Below are positions 7,775-17,229 of a DNA stretch of 64,000 bases, in pieces (within the stretch, counting starts at the first letter, position 1; every line of letters begins with the position of its first letter). Both the position numbers and the translations under genes were made by a program. Origin of the DNA: Archaeoglobus veneficus SNP6 (GTDB taxonomy: Archaea > Halobacteriota > Archaeoglobi > Archaeoglobales > Archaeoglobaceae); contig NC_015320.1 in assembly GCF_000194625.1 (NCBI RefSeq), positions 248,001-312,000 of the forward strand. Reading direction: 5' to 3'. The notes beneath the pieces were generated by a model. It saw only the letters and a program-made list of their open reading frames with translations, searched no databases and was not told the DNA's origin.

Positions 7775-9839
7775 GCCGGTAAAGATGGTTAAGGTCTCGG
7801 TAGTGGGGCCCAAGGAGTACCTTGCCACTACCTCCGAGACCCTGCACAGAGTACATGCGGTGCACATCGAAGACCCGGCTGAAGAGGAGTACTTCAAGAT
7901 TGGAGAACCGCTCGAGAAAGCCTCAACTGTTTCAAGGTACCTTGTTCTGCTGAGGAGCTACATCTCTCACCTTAAAATCGATCCCGACAAGGTGATACCG
8001 AGGAGGAAGTATAGAGCAAGCGAGATTGAGGCAGAAATTCAGAACAAGCTCGACTACTTCCAGCAGGAAATTGGAGAGAGAATTGAAAAACTGAGACAGC
8101 TTGCAGACAGGGTAAAAGCTCTGGATGAAGAATTGCTTGCCATCGAACCCCTTAAGGCCCTCGGAATCCCACCGAGGCTGCTCAAGGGCTACAAGAGCAT
8201 CAGGAGTTTTGTTGGCATAGTGAAAGAGGATCCGACGGAGAAGATAAGAGAGGTTACGTCGGACTTCGAGGTCATAATAAAACCTTATGGCAAAGAGTTC
8301 ATTGTGGCTGTTTTTGTCAGGACTGAGCAGGGAGATGATGTTTTCAGGGTTTTGCAGGAGTGCGGTTACAAGGAGGTTTCCGTTCCGGACATCGAGGACT
8401 ACGAGGCGAGAATAAAGGAAATTGAAGCTGAGAAGGCATCTATTGCAGATGAGAAGAAGAGAATTGAAGCGGAACTCGAGGAGATAAAGCGAAGAGAAGT
8501 CGAATACATGCTTGCTATGGAAGAATATCTGAGCATAGAACTCGACAAAGCGGAGCTACCTCTGAGAGCTCTTGTCTCAAAGTACGCATTCATGATCGTC
8601 GGCTACGTGCCAGCAAAGCAGTATGAGAAAGTAAAGGCGGAGATTGAATCGGCTACAAACGGTAGGGTCATAGTTGAACTTGTAGAGGGTGAAGAGGAGG
8701 AGAGCGAACCACCGACACTCTTGGCAAATCCGGCTTACGTGAAGGACTTCGAGGTACTCTCGACGACATATGCAATACCTAAGTACAACGAAATTGACCC
8801 GACTGCGATAATGGCCGTGTTCTTCCCACTGTTCTTCGGAATGATGCTCGGTGACGTCGGTTATGGTGGGCTGATAGCTCTGTTGGCCCTCTTCCTCAAG
8901 ACTAAGTTCAAGACGGAGGGCTGGCAGAAGCTGCTCAATGTTGCCCTTTACTCGGGTATCGTATCTATCTTCTTCGGCTTCATATACGGAGAGATATTTG
9001 GACCACTGTACGTCCCGGGCGTCGGCTACAGTGCACACTTCCTCGGCGGCTGGGCAGAGTCCGTACACTTCCACCCAATATTCGACAGAGTTGAAGAGAT
9101 GGGTGTCAAAGTTCTGCTGTTCCTTGTGCTTGTAGTAGGTATGTTCAAGATCCTGTGGGGCTTCGCAATGGGCTTTTACAATGTATACAACGAACATGGT
9201 TTCGTAGAGGCTGTTCTTGAAAAGGGCTGCTGGTTCCTCGGTGTTCTTGCTCTCGCCCTTGCAATTCTCGGCTTCTGTTACAACCTCGGTGTTTTCGCTG
9301 ATCTCTATGAGTTCACGTTGCACCACTACGGTGTTGGCATTGGCTTGCCCGAACACCCGCCTGAGGACATTCCACCGCTACCCATACCCGGCCTCGTTGA
9401 CGGCTGGCAGGCAGGTGTGAACATTTACTACATGGCAGCACTGCCACTCGTTATAGTGTGGTTCATACTCTTCCTGAAGGCAGAGATTCCAAAGATGGGT
9501 CCCTTCGGCATCATAATGGGCGTCGAACTGCTTACCTGGTTCGGTCAGATAATCAGCTACGCTCGATTGCTCGCTATCGGTCTCTCATCGGTTTACATTG
9601 CGTTTGTCATCAACTACCTTGGTCTCAAGATAGCGCTACCACCGGGAATGGCGCTACTGCCACTTGCACTGGTCATAATGCTGCTGGGACACTTCGTCAA
9701 CCTGATACTCGGTATCCTTGACCCAGGATTGCAGTCATTACGTCTGCACTACGTAGAGTTCTTCACCAAGTTCTTCGAGGGTGGTGGAAGGCTGTTCAAG
9801 CCGTTTGGTAGGAGGAAGAGGTTTATAGAGGATGAGTAA
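7767..9839 (+). CDS. atpI: A-type ATP synthase membrane subunit I (a-subunit)
   Basis: A 690-residue subunit that forms the ion half-channels beside the proteolipid ring. Residues 1-330 are cytoplasmic with two long coiled coils (about 80-135 and 210-260) that contact the peripheral stalks. From about residue 345 there are seven to eight membrane helices. The conserved essential Arg is in [13 protein letters not shown] (about residue 598). The length is normal for the archaeal subunit. It is followed after 14 bp by the first proteolipid gene with a strong AGGAGGTG site. Confidence 0.95.
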   Translation: MLKPVKMVKVSVVGPKEYLATTSETLHRVHAVHIEDPAEEEYFKIGEPLEKASTVSRYLVLLRSYISHLKIDPDKVIPRRKYRASEIEAEIQNKLDYFQQEIGERIEKLRQLADRVKALDEELLAIEPLKALGIPPRLLKGYKSIRSFVGIVKEDPTEKIREVTSDFEVIIKPYGKEFIVAVFVRTEQGDDVFRVLQECGYKEVSVPDIEDYEARIKEIEAEKASIADEKKRIEAELEEIKRREVEYMLAMEEYLSIELDKAELPLRALVSKYAFMIVGYVPAKQYEKVKAEIESATNGRVIVELVEGEEEESEPPTLLANPAYVKDFEVLSTTYAIPKYNEIDPTAIMAVFFPLFFGMMLGDVGYGGLIALLALFLKTKFKTEGWQKLLNVALYSGIVSIFFGFIYGEIFGPLYVPGVGYSAHFLGGWAESVHFHPIFDRVEEMGVKVLLFLVLVVGMFKILWGFAMGFYNVYNEHGFVEAVLEKGCWFLGVLALALAILGFCYNLGVFADLYEFTLHHYGVGIGLPEHPPEDIPPLPIPGLVDGWQAGVNIYYMAALPLVIVWFILFLKAEIPKMGPFGIIMGVELLTWFGQIISYARLLAIGLSSVYIAFVINYLGLKIALPPGMALLPLALVIMLLGHFVNLILGILDPGLQSLRLHYVEFFTKFFEGGGRLFKPFGRRKRFIEDE

Positions 9840-9840
9840 A

Positions 9841-10099
9841 GGAGGTGGAAAAAATGGCTGAAGCGTTGATAAGTGATGAGGCATTTATAAAGGGCTGTGC
9901 GGCAGTAGGAGCTGGACTGGCTGTCGGCCTGGCAGGCATTGGTGCTGGAGCCGGTGAAAGTGGCATTGGAGCAGCAGCAGTAGGTGCGATTGCAGAGGAC
10001 AGGGGATTCCTTGGTCTCGGTCTGCTGTTTACAGTTATCCCAGAGACCATCGTTATCTTCGGACTGGTCATCTCGTTCATACTGATGTTCGCCTACTGA
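9841..10099 (+). repeat. Perfect 259-bp direct repeat, copy 1 (contains proteolipid gene 1)
   Basis: Identical base for base to 10341-10599. It begins at the ribosome-binding site GGAGGTGG and ends exactly at the TGA stop; flanking bases differ on both sides. The two copies are offset by exactly 500 bp. Confidence 0.95.
9854..10099 (+). CDS. atpK: A-type ATP synthase proteolipid subunit K (c-ring), copy 1
   Basis: An 81-residue two-helix hairpin that multimerises into the rotor ring. The ion-carrying carboxylate is Glu64 in IPETIVIFGL in helix 2; helix 1 is Gly/Ala-rich (about residues 15-45). The ATG at 9854 is chosen because GGAGGTGG sits 5-12 bp upstream; the GTG at 9845 lies inside that site. 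A second gene with identical DNA is at 10354. Whether the ring carries H+ or Na+ cannot be decided by eye; the classical helix-1 Gln of some Na+ rings is not evident. Confidence 0.95.
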   Translation: MAEALISDEAFIKGCAAVGAGLAVGLAGIGAGAGESGIGAAAVGAIAEDRGFLGLGLLFTVIPETIVIFGLVISFILMFAY

Positions 10100-10103
10100 C
10101 CAT

Positions 10104-10286
10104 ATGACGCTGAGCGAGGCTGTGTTCAAGTGGGTCGAAAAACACGTGGTGACTGAGAAAAACATAGAGCGCTTCATAAAGTACTACTGGCTGGTTTCGA
10201 CGTTCAGAGTCGCGCTGGGCTTTGCAATAATGTTCCTGATACTGGTTGGAGGCTATAAGTTCGAAGATCTCCTGCCAAAGTGGTGA
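10104..10286 (+). CDS. Unknown 60-residue membrane protein between the two proteolipid genes
   Basis: Sixty residues: an amphipathic, charged N-terminal half (residues 1-28) and one membrane helix (about 33-52, VALGFAIMFLILVGGYKF). It starts 4 bp after the first atpK, has no strong ribosome-binding site of its own and is probably co-translated. It does not match any standard A-type ATPase subunit known to me. Its place between two identical proteolipid genes suggests a role in rotor-ring assembly or regulation, but this is inference from position only. Confidence 0.6.
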   Translation: MTLSEAVFKWVEKHVVTEKNIERFIKYYWLVSTFRVALGFAIMFLILVGGYKFEDLLPKW

Positions 10287-10293
10287 GGGAAAA

Positions 10294-10318
10294 ATATAGT
10301 TTAAAAATTTATTTAAAT
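10294..10318 (+). promoter_or_regulatory. AT-rich possible internal promoter before the second proteolipid gene
   Basis: The stretch between the 60-residue ORF and the second atpK contains TTTAAAAATTTATTTAAA, resembling an archaeal TATA box about 45 bp before the second atpK start. It could allow extra proteolipid or downstream transcripts. Seen only as base composition and position. Confidence 0.35.
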
Positions 10319-10340
10319 TTTATTTGATGTGGTGAATTTG

Positions 10341-10599
10341 GGAGGTGGAAAAAATGGCTGAAGCGTTGATAAGTGATGAGGCATTTATAAAGGGCTGTGC
10401 GGCAGTAGGAGCTGGACTGGCTGTCGGCCTGGCAGGCATTGGTGCTGGAGCCGGTGAAAGTGGCATTGGAGCAGCAGCAGTAGGTGCGATTGCAGAGGAC
10501 AGGGGATTCCTTGGTCTCGGTCTGCTGTTTACAGTTATCCCAGAGACCATCGTTATCTTCGGACTGGTCATCTCGTTCATACTGATGTTCGCCTACTGA
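10341..10599 (+). repeat. Perfect 259-bp direct repeat, copy 2 (contains proteolipid gene 2)
   Basis: Identical to 9841-10099, including the ribosome-binding site and the third codon positions of the whole gene. Confidence 0.95.
10354..10599 (+). CDS. atpK: A-type ATP synthase proteolipid subunit K (c-ring), copy 2
   Basis: Same 81-residue product as the gene at 9854, with no base differences. It is followed by atpE after 21 bp. Identity at synonymous sites means either a very recent duplication or continuing gene conversion. A possible promoter in front of this copy could raise the proteolipid dose relative to the other subunits, which would make sense for a subunit needed in about ten copies per enzyme. 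Confidence 0.95.
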   Translation: MAEALISDEAFIKGCAAVGAGLAVGLAGIGAGAGESGIGAAAVGAIAEDRGFLGLGLLFTVIPETIVIFGLVISFILMFAY

Positions 10600-10620
10600 A
10601 AATCTTTCTGAGGGATAGCA

Positions 10621-11187
10621 ATGGCGCTGGAAGTGATAATCGAGGAAATACGCAAAAAGGGAGATGAGGAAGTCCGCAGGATCAAGGGAGAGGCAGAGAG
10701 CGAAGCGGAGAAGATTATAGCAGAGGCTAAAGAGAAGGCAGAGGAAATACTGAAGAAAGCAAAGGAAGAGGCTGAGAAGGAAGCAGAGAGGTTGAGAAGG
10801 CAGGAAATTTCTGGAGTTAACCTCGAGATGAAGAGGCTCCTTCTTAATAAAAGGAAGGAGGCCCTCGAGACAGTTTACGAGATTGTACAGGACAGGATAA
10901 AGCAGATGGACACTGAAACCAAGAAGAAGCTTCTCGAAAACCTGATCAAGAAGAACGCTGTTGGAGAAATGGTTGTTTACTCTAACAAGGACGACGAGCC
11001 GGTCGTTAGAGAAGTCATCTCTGATATGGCTGACCTCAAGTACGGCGGTAACATCGATTGTCTTGGCGGTGTAATTTTGGAAAGCCCCGATGGGGAGGTG
11101 AGGATTAACCTTACCTTCGATGAATTGCTAAAGCAACTCTACGAGCAGAAAATGAGCGAAGTTTCGAAGATCCTTTTCGGGGAGTGA
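10621..11187 (+). CDS. atpE: A-type ATP synthase subunit E (peripheral stalk)
   Basis: A 188-residue protein with a long N-terminal coiled coil (about residues 5-75, KAEEILKKAKEEAEKEAE pattern) and a globular C-terminal domain that binds the catalytic head. With subunit H it forms the peripheral stalks. Length and domain order are normal. It is separated from the second atpK by 21 bp and from atpC by 6 bp, within one operon. Confidence 0.94.
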   Translation: MALEVIIEEIRKKGDEEVRRIKGEAESEAEKIIAEAKEKAEEILKKAKEEAEKEAERLRRQEISGVNLEMKRLLLNKRKEALETVYEIVQDRIKQMDTETKKKLLENLIKKNAVGEMVVYSNKDDEPVVREVISDMADLKYGGNIDCLGGVILESPDGEVRINLTFDELLKQLYEQKMSEVSKILFGE

Positions 11188-11193
11188 GGGCAA

Positions 11194-12207
11194 ATGTTGA
11201 TCGGTAAGAATGCACAGTGGGCATATATAGTTGCAAGGGTTCGAGTGATGAAGAGAAGCCTCATTCCACAGGAGGAGTTCAGAAAGCTCCTCAACATGGA
11301 CTTCAACGAAATAGTAAGGTACCTCGAGGAGACGGAGTACAAGAAGGAAATCGACGAACTCTCATACAAGTACACTGGCCCGAGGCTGCTTGACTATGCG
11401 CTCTCACTCCACCTTTTCAGGAAGTACAAGAGGATACTCGACGTATCCTTTGGAACAGCCAAGGAACTAATACTCGAGTATCTCAAGAGATGGGATGTCT
11501 GGAACATAATTAACATCCTTAGAGGCAAGCTTGCTGGCGTGTCTCCTGAGGAGATCGAGGAGACTCTCGTGCCGGTTGGCGAATTCAGCTACGATTTCTA
11601 CAAATCTCTTGTGCTCAAAGAGGTCGATGAAATTGTAAAGGCCTTCGACAGAACTCCGTACTATGAAGTGCTGTCCAAAGTCGGACAGGTTCCGCTGAGC
11701 GAGATCGAGGACGAGCTTTACAAGATATACTACTCTAAAATCGTCGGCATGAGGCCCGCGGAGCAGGCATTGAAGCTCTTCGTTGACTTCATCCGCAGGG
11801 AAATTGATTTAAAGAATATAAAAACAATACTTAGACTTAAGATGGACGATGTGCCAACTGAGAATATACTTACGAGAATAATACCCGGTGGATATCAGCT
11901 CAACGTTGATGAAGCAAGGAAACTTGCAGCGATGCCACTCGACGAACTCGTTAAGTCCCTCGAGGGCTACTGGTTCTGGAAGGACATTGAAATTGAAGAC
12001 AGCTTCTCAAGGGTCGAAATCAAGCTTGACAGCATGTGGATGAAGGAAGTGGCGAGCAGAGCGAACCACTACCCGCTCTCGATTCTGCCAGTGCTGCACT
12101 ACATGTGCCTCAAGAAGCTCGAAGCGGACAACCTCAGGGTCATAGGATGGGGCAAGTGGGAAGGTCTGCCCAATGAGGCGATAGAAGAACAGCTGGTGAT
12201 GGTATGA
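11194..12207 (+). CDS. atpC: A-type ATP synthase subunit C (rotor adaptor, V-type d homologue)
   Basis: A 337-residue helical, water-soluble protein of the V-ATPase d/C family, which sits on the proteolipid ring and connects it to the central shaft. It consists of three similar helical repeats; length matches the family. The last codons overlap atpF by 4 bp (ATGA), so the two are translationally coupled. Confidence 0.94.
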   Translation: MLIGKNAQWAYIVARVRVMKRSLIPQEEFRKLLNMDFNEIVRYLEETEYKKEIDELSYKYTGPRLLDYALSLHLFRKYKRILDVSFGTAKELILEYLKRWDVWNIINILRGKLAGVSPEEIEETLVPVGEFSYDFYKSLVLKEVDEIVKAFDRTPYYEVLSKVGQVPLSEIEDELYKIYYSKIVGMRPAEQALKLFVDFIRREIDLKNIKTILRLKMDDVPTENILTRIIPGGYQLNVDEARKLAAMPLDELVKSLEGYWFWKDIEIEDSFSRVEIKLDSMWMKEVASRANHYPLSILPVLHYMCLKKLEADNLRVIGWGKWEGLPNEAIEEQLVMV

Positions 12208-12503
12208 GCCGCATAACTGTGGTTGGGGATCCGGATTTTAATCTCGGTTTCAGGCTCGTCGGTATAAGGGACATCATAGACGTGGATGACGAGGAAAAGC
12301 TGCCTGAAATAGTCGAGAGCCTGCTCGGAAGGGAAGGCGTTGTAGTTATAAAGTATGATTTTTATAAGAAGCTTCCCATACAGGTAAAGATGAAGGTGGA
12401 GGAAAGCCTCGAGCCGACCTTTGTTAAGGTTGGTGGAGAGGCTGGTGTGGAAGAACTGAGAGATAAGATAAGAAGGGCGATAGGTGTTGACCTATGGAAA
12501 TGA
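12204..12503 (+). CDS. atpF: A-type ATP synthase subunit F (central shaft)
   Basis: A 99-residue Rossmann-like small protein that binds subunit D in the central rotor shaft and may regulate ATP hydrolysis. The N-terminal '[18 protein letters not shown]' strand-turn region is typical for the family. It overlaps atpC at the start and atpA at the end. Confidence 0.93.
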   Translation: MSRITVVGDPDFNLGFRLVGIRDIIDVDDEEKLPEIVESLLGREGVVVIKYDFYKKLPIQVKMKVEESLEPTFVKVGGEAGVEELRDKIRRAIGVDLWK

Positions 12504-14239
12504 AGACGGTAGGTAAGATTGGTGAGGTTTACAGAGTTTCAGGACCCCTCGTTGTTGCGGAGGGAATCAAGCCGAGGATGTACGATGTCTGCTACGTCGG
12601 TGAAGAAGGTCTGATGGGTGAGGTAGTCGGTCTGGTAGGAGAAAAAACGCTGATACAGGTTTATGAGGACACTTCTGGTATCAAGCCCGGTGACAGGGTT
12701 GAGAACACAGGAATGCCGCTGAGCGTCGAGCTTGGTCCGGGACTTATAAAGTCGTTCTACGACGGTGTCCAGAGGCCTCTGCCGGCTCTCAAGGAGGCGA
12801 GTGGAGACTTCATCAGCAGAGGAATCCACGTCCCCGGCCTGGACAGGAGCAAGAAGTGGGACTTCAAGCCCATTGTTAAGAAGGGTGACAAGGTTAAGGG
12901 TGGAGACATCATAGGTACGGTTCAGGAGAGCGAACTCGTAGAACACAAGATTCTCGTTCCGCCGAAGATCGGCGAGCGCACGATCACTGAGATATACGAC
13001 GGAAGCTTTACAGTTGAGGATACCATTGCAGTTCTCGATGATGGGACGGAGCTCAAGCTCTACCACAAGTGGCCGGTTAGAGAGGCAAGACCGTACATCG
13101 AGAAGCTTCCACCGGTAATCCCGCTTATCACTGGTCAGAGGATTCTCGACACAATGTTCCCGGTTGCCAAGGGGGGCACTGCTGCAATTCCGGGCCCATT
13201 CGGAAGTGGTAAGACTGTCACACAGCACCAGCTTGCAAAGTGGAGTGACGCGCACATCGTCGTTTACATCGGATGCGGTGAGCGTGGCAATGAGATGACA
13301 GAGGTTCTTGAGGAGTTCCCCGAGCTCATTGACCCGAGGAGCGGTAAGCCGCTCATGGAAAGAACTGTTCTGATTGCGAACACATCCAACATGCCGGTAG
13401 CTGCAAGAGAAGCTTCGGTTTACACCGGAATTACAATTGCAGAGTACTTCAGAGACATGGGTTACGACGTGAGTATCATGGCCGACTCGACGTCAAGGTG
13501 GGCTGAGGCGATGAGAGAGATCTCTGGAAGACTTGAGGAGATGCCCGGTGAAGAAGGTTATCCGGCATATCTCGCTTCGAGAATTGCTGAGTTCTACGAG
13601 AGGGCTGGAAGAGTTAAGACCCTTTGCGGAGAAGTCGGCAGTGTTAGTGTCGTAGGAGCAGTTTCGCCACCAGGTGGTGACTTCTCCGAGCCTGTTACAC
13701 AGAACACGCTGCGTATCGTTAAGGTCTTCTGGGCCCTCGATGCAAAGCTCGCAGCAAGAAGACACTTCCCGGCTATCAACTGGCTGCAGAGCTACAGCCT
13801 GTACGTTGACACTCTGAAGGAGTGGTACGAGCAGAACGTCGCTCCTGACTGGGGTGAACTGAGAAGGTGGGCAATGGAGGTCCTGCAGGAAGAGGCAAAC
13901 CTCCAGGAGATTGTGCAGCTCGTTGGAAGCGACGCACTGCCAGAATCGCAGAGGTTGCTGCTTGAGGTTGCGAGGCTCATCAGAGAGGTCTTCCTCCAGC
14001 AGTACGCATACCACCCGGTTGACTCATACTGTTCACCGCAGAAGCAGTACGACCTGCTCAAGGCCATCAAGGAGCTCAACGACATGTTCTTCAAGGCCCT
14101 CGAGCAGGGCAAGCTCATCGACGAGATCATCAACGTGCCGGGTAAGGAAGAGTTCGCAAGGGCGAAGTTCGAGGAGGACTACAAGACAGCGCTGCAGAAC
14201 GCTATGGATATGATAAGAAAGGCCCTGTTTGGAGAGTGA
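12494..14239 (+). CDS. atpA: A-type ATP synthase catalytic subunit A
   Basis: A 581-residue catalytic subunit that binds and hydrolyses or makes ATP in the A3B3 head. The P-loop PGPFGSGKT is at about residues 234-242, with the catalytic Glu in GCGERGNEM (about 262). The long non-homologous insertion before the P-loop that distinguishes A/V-type A subunits from F-type beta is present (about 110-200). Two starts are possible, 12494 and 12500; 12494 is better spaced from TAGGTG at 12481. The gene overlaps atpF. Confidence 0.96.
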   Translation: MEMKTVGKIGEVYRVSGPLVVAEGIKPRMYDVCYVGEEGLMGEVVGLVGEKTLIQVYEDTSGIKPGDRVENTGMPLSVELGPGLIKSFYDGVQRPLPALKEASGDFISRGIHVPGLDRSKKWDFKPIVKKGDKVKGGDIIGTVQESELVEHKILVPPKIGERTITEIYDGSFTVEDTIAVLDDGTELKLYHKWPVREARPYIEKLPPVIPLITGQRILDTMFPVAKGGTAAIPGPFGSGKTVTQHQLAKWSDAHIVVYIGCGERGNEMTEVLEEFPELIDPRSGKPLMERTVLIANTSNMPVAAREASVYTGITIAEYFRDMGYDVSIMADSTSRWAEAMREISGRLEEMPGEEGYPAYLASRIAEFYERAGRVKTLCGEVGSVSVVGAVSPPGGDFSEPVTQNTLRIVKVFWALDAKLAARRHFPAINWLQSYSLYVDTLKEWYEQNVAPDWGELRRWAMEVLQEEANLQEIVQLVGSDALPESQRLLLEVARLIREVFLQQYAYHPVDSYCSPQKQYDLLKAIKELNDMFFKALEQGKLIDEIINVPGKEEFARAKFEEDYKTALQNAMDMIRKALFGE

Positions 14240-14244
14240 TAGGG

Positions 14245-15660
14245 ATGAAGGAGTATAAGACAATAAATAAGGTTGCCGGTCCCCTTATTTTTGTTGAGAA
14301 GACCGAGCCCGTGGGTTATGGAGAACTTGTTACGATAACTCTGCCAGATGGAACTACGAAGAGAGGACAGGTTCTTGACACGTCCAAGGACGTCGTAGTT
14401 GTACAGGTTTTCGAGGGTACAAGAGGTATCGACACCTCTTCGACTGTCCGTTTCACGGGAGACATCGTCAGACTTGCGTGCTCGAAGGACATGCTTGGAA
14501 GAGTTCTCTCTGGAAGTGGTGACCCAATCGATGGCGGGCCGAAGATCGTGCCTGAGGAGAGAAGAGAAATCATCGGTGCAGCTATCAACCCGTATGCAAG
14601 GCAGTATCCGAGAGAGTTCATTCAGACTGGTATTTCAGCCATCGACGGAATGAACACCCTCGTTAGAGGTCAGAAGCTGCCTATCTTCAGTGGTAGCGGT
14701 CTGCCACACAACGATATAGCTCTGCAGGTTGCGAGGCAGGCGAAGGTTCGTGGAGAGGGTGAAGAGTTCGCTGTTATATTCGCTGCTATGGGTATCACAA
14801 ACGAAGAAGCATACCAGTTCATGAAGGACTTCGAGAGAACTGGAGCTCTCGAGAGAGCGGTCGTTTTCCTGAACCTTGCAGACGACCCGGCTATCGAGAG
14901 ACTACTCACACCTCGTATGGCTCTAACCGCTGCTGAATTCCTCGCCTACGAGTATGACTTGCACGTCCTCGTTATCCTGACTGACATGACCAACTACTGT
15001 GAAGCGCTGCGTGAGATGTCGGCTGCAAGAGAAGAAGTTCCCGGAAGGCGTGGTTATCCGGGTTACATGTACACAGACCTCGCAACGATCTACGAGAGAG
15101 CTGGCCGTATCAGAGGCAGGAAGGGTACGATTACGCAGATGCCCATCCTCACGATGCCTGGAGACGACATCACTCACCCGATTCCCGACCTGACCGGATA
15201 TATTACCGAGGGTCAGATAGTTCTGAGCAGAGAACTGCACGCTAAGGGTATCTATCCGCCAATCGACGTCCTTCCATCGCTCAGCAGGCTGATGAAGGAA
15301 GGTATCGGAGAGGGCATGACGAGGGACGACCACGTCCAGTGGAACGACCAGATGTACGCTGCATACGCAGAGGGTGTCGACCTCAGAGGTCTCGTCGCAA
15401 TCGTCGGTGAGGAAGCTCTGTCTGAGAGGGACCGCCGCTACCTCCGCTTTGCAGACGAATTCGAGCGCAGATTCGTGCAGCAGGGCAGGTACGAGGACAG
15501 AGACATCGAGTACACTCTCGACCTCGGATGGGAGCTGCTGTCACTCCTGCCAGAGTCCGAACTGATGAAGATCGAGAGGAAGTACATCGAGAAGTACCAC
15601 CCGGCGTACAGGAAGAAGGGCGCCGCGGCTGAAGAAGAGGCCGCAGAGGCGGCGGCCTAA
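14245..15660 (+). CDS. atpB: A-type ATP synthase regulatory subunit B
   Basis: A 471-residue non-catalytic nucleotide-binding subunit alternating with A in the head. In place of a normal P-loop it has [11 protein letters not shown] (about residues 150-160), as expected for the B subunit. The ATG at 14245 follows GTGATAGGG; an in-frame GTG at 14236 overlaps the atpA stop and is less likely. The C-terminus is an Ala/Glu-rich tail of about 20 residues. It lies between atpA and atpD as in other euryarchaea. Confidence 0.96.
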   Translation: MKEYKTINKVAGPLIFVEKTEPVGYGELVTITLPDGTTKRGQVLDTSKDVVVVQVFEGTRGIDTSSTVRFTGDIVRLACSKDMLGRVLSGSGDPIDGGPKIVPEERREIIGAAINPYARQYPREFIQTGISAIDGMNTLVRGQKLPIFSGSGLPHNDIALQVARQAKVRGEGEEFAVIFAAMGITNEEAYQFMKDFERTGALERAVVFLNLADDPAIERLLTPRMALTAAEFLAYEYDLHVLVILTDMTNYCEALREMSAAREEVPGRRGYPGYMYTDLATIYERAGRIRGRKGTITQMPILTMPGDDITHPIPDLTGYITEGQIVLSRELHAKGIYPPIDVLPSLSRLMKEGIGEGMTRDDHVQWNDQMYAAYAEGVDLRGLVAIVGEEALSERDRRYLRFADEFERRFVQQGRYEDRDIEYTLDLGWELLSLLPESELMKIERKYIEKYHPAYRKKGAAAEEEAAEAAA

Positions 15661-15694
15661 CTATTTCCTTAATTTTTCAGAGAGGTGATAAGGG

Positions 15695-16369
15695 ATGGCA
15701 GAGATCAAACCAACTCGAATGGAGCTTATAAAGCTCAAGAGAAGGATAAAGATGGCTACCAGAGGCCACGCACTGCTGAAAATGAAAAGAGACGGTCTTA
15801 TCATGGAATTCAGAGAGATACTCGAGGAAGCGAAGGATGTGATCGGAGGAATGGTTGACAAATTTAACAAGGCCAACGAGAGAATCACCCTCGCAAAGGC
15901 TGTTGATGGTGTGCTTGCAGTCCGCTCCGTTGCTATTTCATGTCAGTGTGAACCCGAGTTCACGATAAAGAAGAAGAACATAATGGGTGTAGTCGTTCCA
16001 GTTGTGAAGCGTGAGAAGATAAGGAGAAAGGTCAGCGAGAGAGAGTACGGTGTCATCGCAACTACAGCCAGAATTGACGAGGCAGTCGCAGCCTACGAGG
16101 AGCTTGTTGATGCAATCCTCGAGGTTGCAGAGATCGAGACGACGGTTAAGAGACTTATCGACGAAATTGAGAGGACGAAGAGGAGGGTTAACGCCCTCGA
16201 GTACCGCGTGATACCCACCATGAAAGAAGCTGCCAAGTACATAACCTTCAAGCTTGAAGAGCAGGACAGAGAGAACATCATCAGGCTCAAGAAGATCAAG
16301 TCCAAGATGGCAGAGAAAGAAGCGGCAAAGAAAGCTCAGGAGGAAGCTGCGGCGGCCGCTGCAGCATAA
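15695..16369 (+). CDS. atpD: A-type ATP synthase subunit D (central shaft)
   Basis: A 224-residue protein that is two long antiparallel helices (about residues 5-75 and 120-205) with a short domain between them, forming the rotating axle inside the head. It is preceded by AGAGAGGTGATAAGGG as ribosome-binding region. It ends in an Ala-rich low-complexity tail. It is the last gene of the operon; T-rich DNA follows (16370-16387), a likely archaeal terminator. Confidence 0.94.
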   Translation: MAEIKPTRMELIKLKRRIKMATRGHALLKMKRDGLIMEFREILEEAKDVIGGMVDKFNKANERITLAKAVDGVLAVRSVAISCQCEPEFTIKKKNIMGVVVPVVKREKIRRKVSEREYGVIATTARIDEAVAAYEELVDAILEVAEIETTVKRLIDEIERTKRRVNALEYRVIPTMKEAAKYITFKLEEQDRENIIRLKKIKSKMAEKEAAKKAQEEAAAAAAA

Positions 16370-16387
16370 TCTTTTGCTTTTATTTTT
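16370..16387 (+). terminator. T-rich possible terminator after the ATP synthase operon
   Basis: The stretch CTTTTGCTTTTATTTTT directly follows the atpD stop. Archaeal termination often occurs at such T-runs. The next gene starts immediately after it, so read-through is also possible. Confidence 0.4.
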
Positions 16388-16732
16388 ATGGACATCGAGG
16401 AGTTAAGGCGAATTCTTGTAAAGTTTCGTGACGAGAGAGACTGGAAGAAGTTTCACAATCCAAAAGACCTTACTATCTCTATTTGTATCGAATCTGCTGA
16501 GCTCCTCCAGCACTTTCAGTGGATTGACTGCAATGACGTCTGGAAGGTTGCAAAAGAGAGACGGGAGAAAATCGAGGGCGAGATGGCTGACATTCTGATA
16601 TATCTCATCTATCTCGCTGATGTTCTTGAAATCGACCTTGGAGAAGCTGTTGTTGAGAAGGTAAGGAAAAACGAGGAACGCTATCCGGTGGATAAGGTTA
16701 AAGGCAAGGCTAAGAAGTACACAGAGCTTTAA
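16388..16732 (+). CDS. MazG-like nucleotide pyrophosphohydrolase (dCTP pyrophosphatase-like)
   Basis: A 114-residue all-alpha NTP pyrophosphohydrolase of the MazG/DCTPP1 family, which cleaves (d)NTPs to the monophosphate and PPi and removes non-canonical nucleotides. The metal-binding pattern is seen in CIESAELLQHFQW (about residues 36-48) and EGEMADILIYL (about 67-77). Length fits single-domain members. It starts 18 bp after atpD and may be read from the same transcript or leaderless. Confidence 0.9.
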   Translation: MDIEELRRILVKFRDERDWKKFHNPKDLTISICIESAELLQHFQWIDCNDVWKVAKERREKIEGEMADILIYLIYLADVLEIDLGEAVVEKVRKNEERYPVDKVKGKAKKYTEL

Positions 16733-17193
16733 ATCCTTTTAACCATTCTTATCCAGTGTCCCCAGCTTCCCGCTGCTTTGAAACCCATTTTCTCGTAAAA
16801 TTCTCTCGCTTTGTAATTTTTCTCACCAACCCACAGTTCTGTCAAGTCTCTTCCCTTCAGCCTTGCGTACTCTATTCCCTTTTCCAGCAAGGCCTTACCC
16901 ACACCTTTTCCTCGCCACTCTGGCTCGACGAAGAGCTCGTGTATCTCACCCACTTCTTTTTCCTCGAAGGAGCTGTACCAGTTTGTGTCGCAGGCTACAA
17001 AGCCAACTACTTCTTCAGTGCTATCATCTACGGCGACAAACATACCTTCAGAGTCTCTCTTTCTCAGCCACCTGAAGTAGCTCTTTATCTCCTTCCTTGT
17101 TGTGTAGGCGTATTCCTCCAGCCCCTCGTAGGCTCTTCCATATATTCTGACGAAGTCCTCCATGTCGTCGTCTCTCGCTAACCGTATTAACAC
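16729..17193 (-). CDS. GNAT-family N-acetyltransferase
   Basis: A 154-residue acetyltransferase. The acetyl-CoA pyrophosphate-binding signature WRGKGVGKALLEKGIEYAR is at about residues 95-112, and the C-terminal 'AREFYEKMGF' helix-strand typical of GNAT follows. It acts on an unknown amino group, perhaps a small molecule or a protein N-terminus. The stop overlaps the convergent MazG-like gene by 4 bp. Confidence 0.9.
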   Translation of the reverse strand: MLIRLARDDDMEDFVRIYGRAYEGLEEYAYTTRKEIKSYFRWLRKRDSEGMFVAVDDSTEEVVGFVACDTNWYSSFEEKEVGEIHELFVEPEWRGKGVGKALLEKGIEYARLKGRDLTELWVGEKNYKAREFYEKMGFKAAGSWGHWIRMVKRI

Positions 17194-17229
17194 AACTACC
17201 TTTATATTTGCTCGATTTTAAACCCTGCG

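Noticed and set aside
8577-9356. A 259-codon minus-strand frame opposite atpI
   Set aside because: It is a shadow created by codon bias of atpI; composition is not protein-like.
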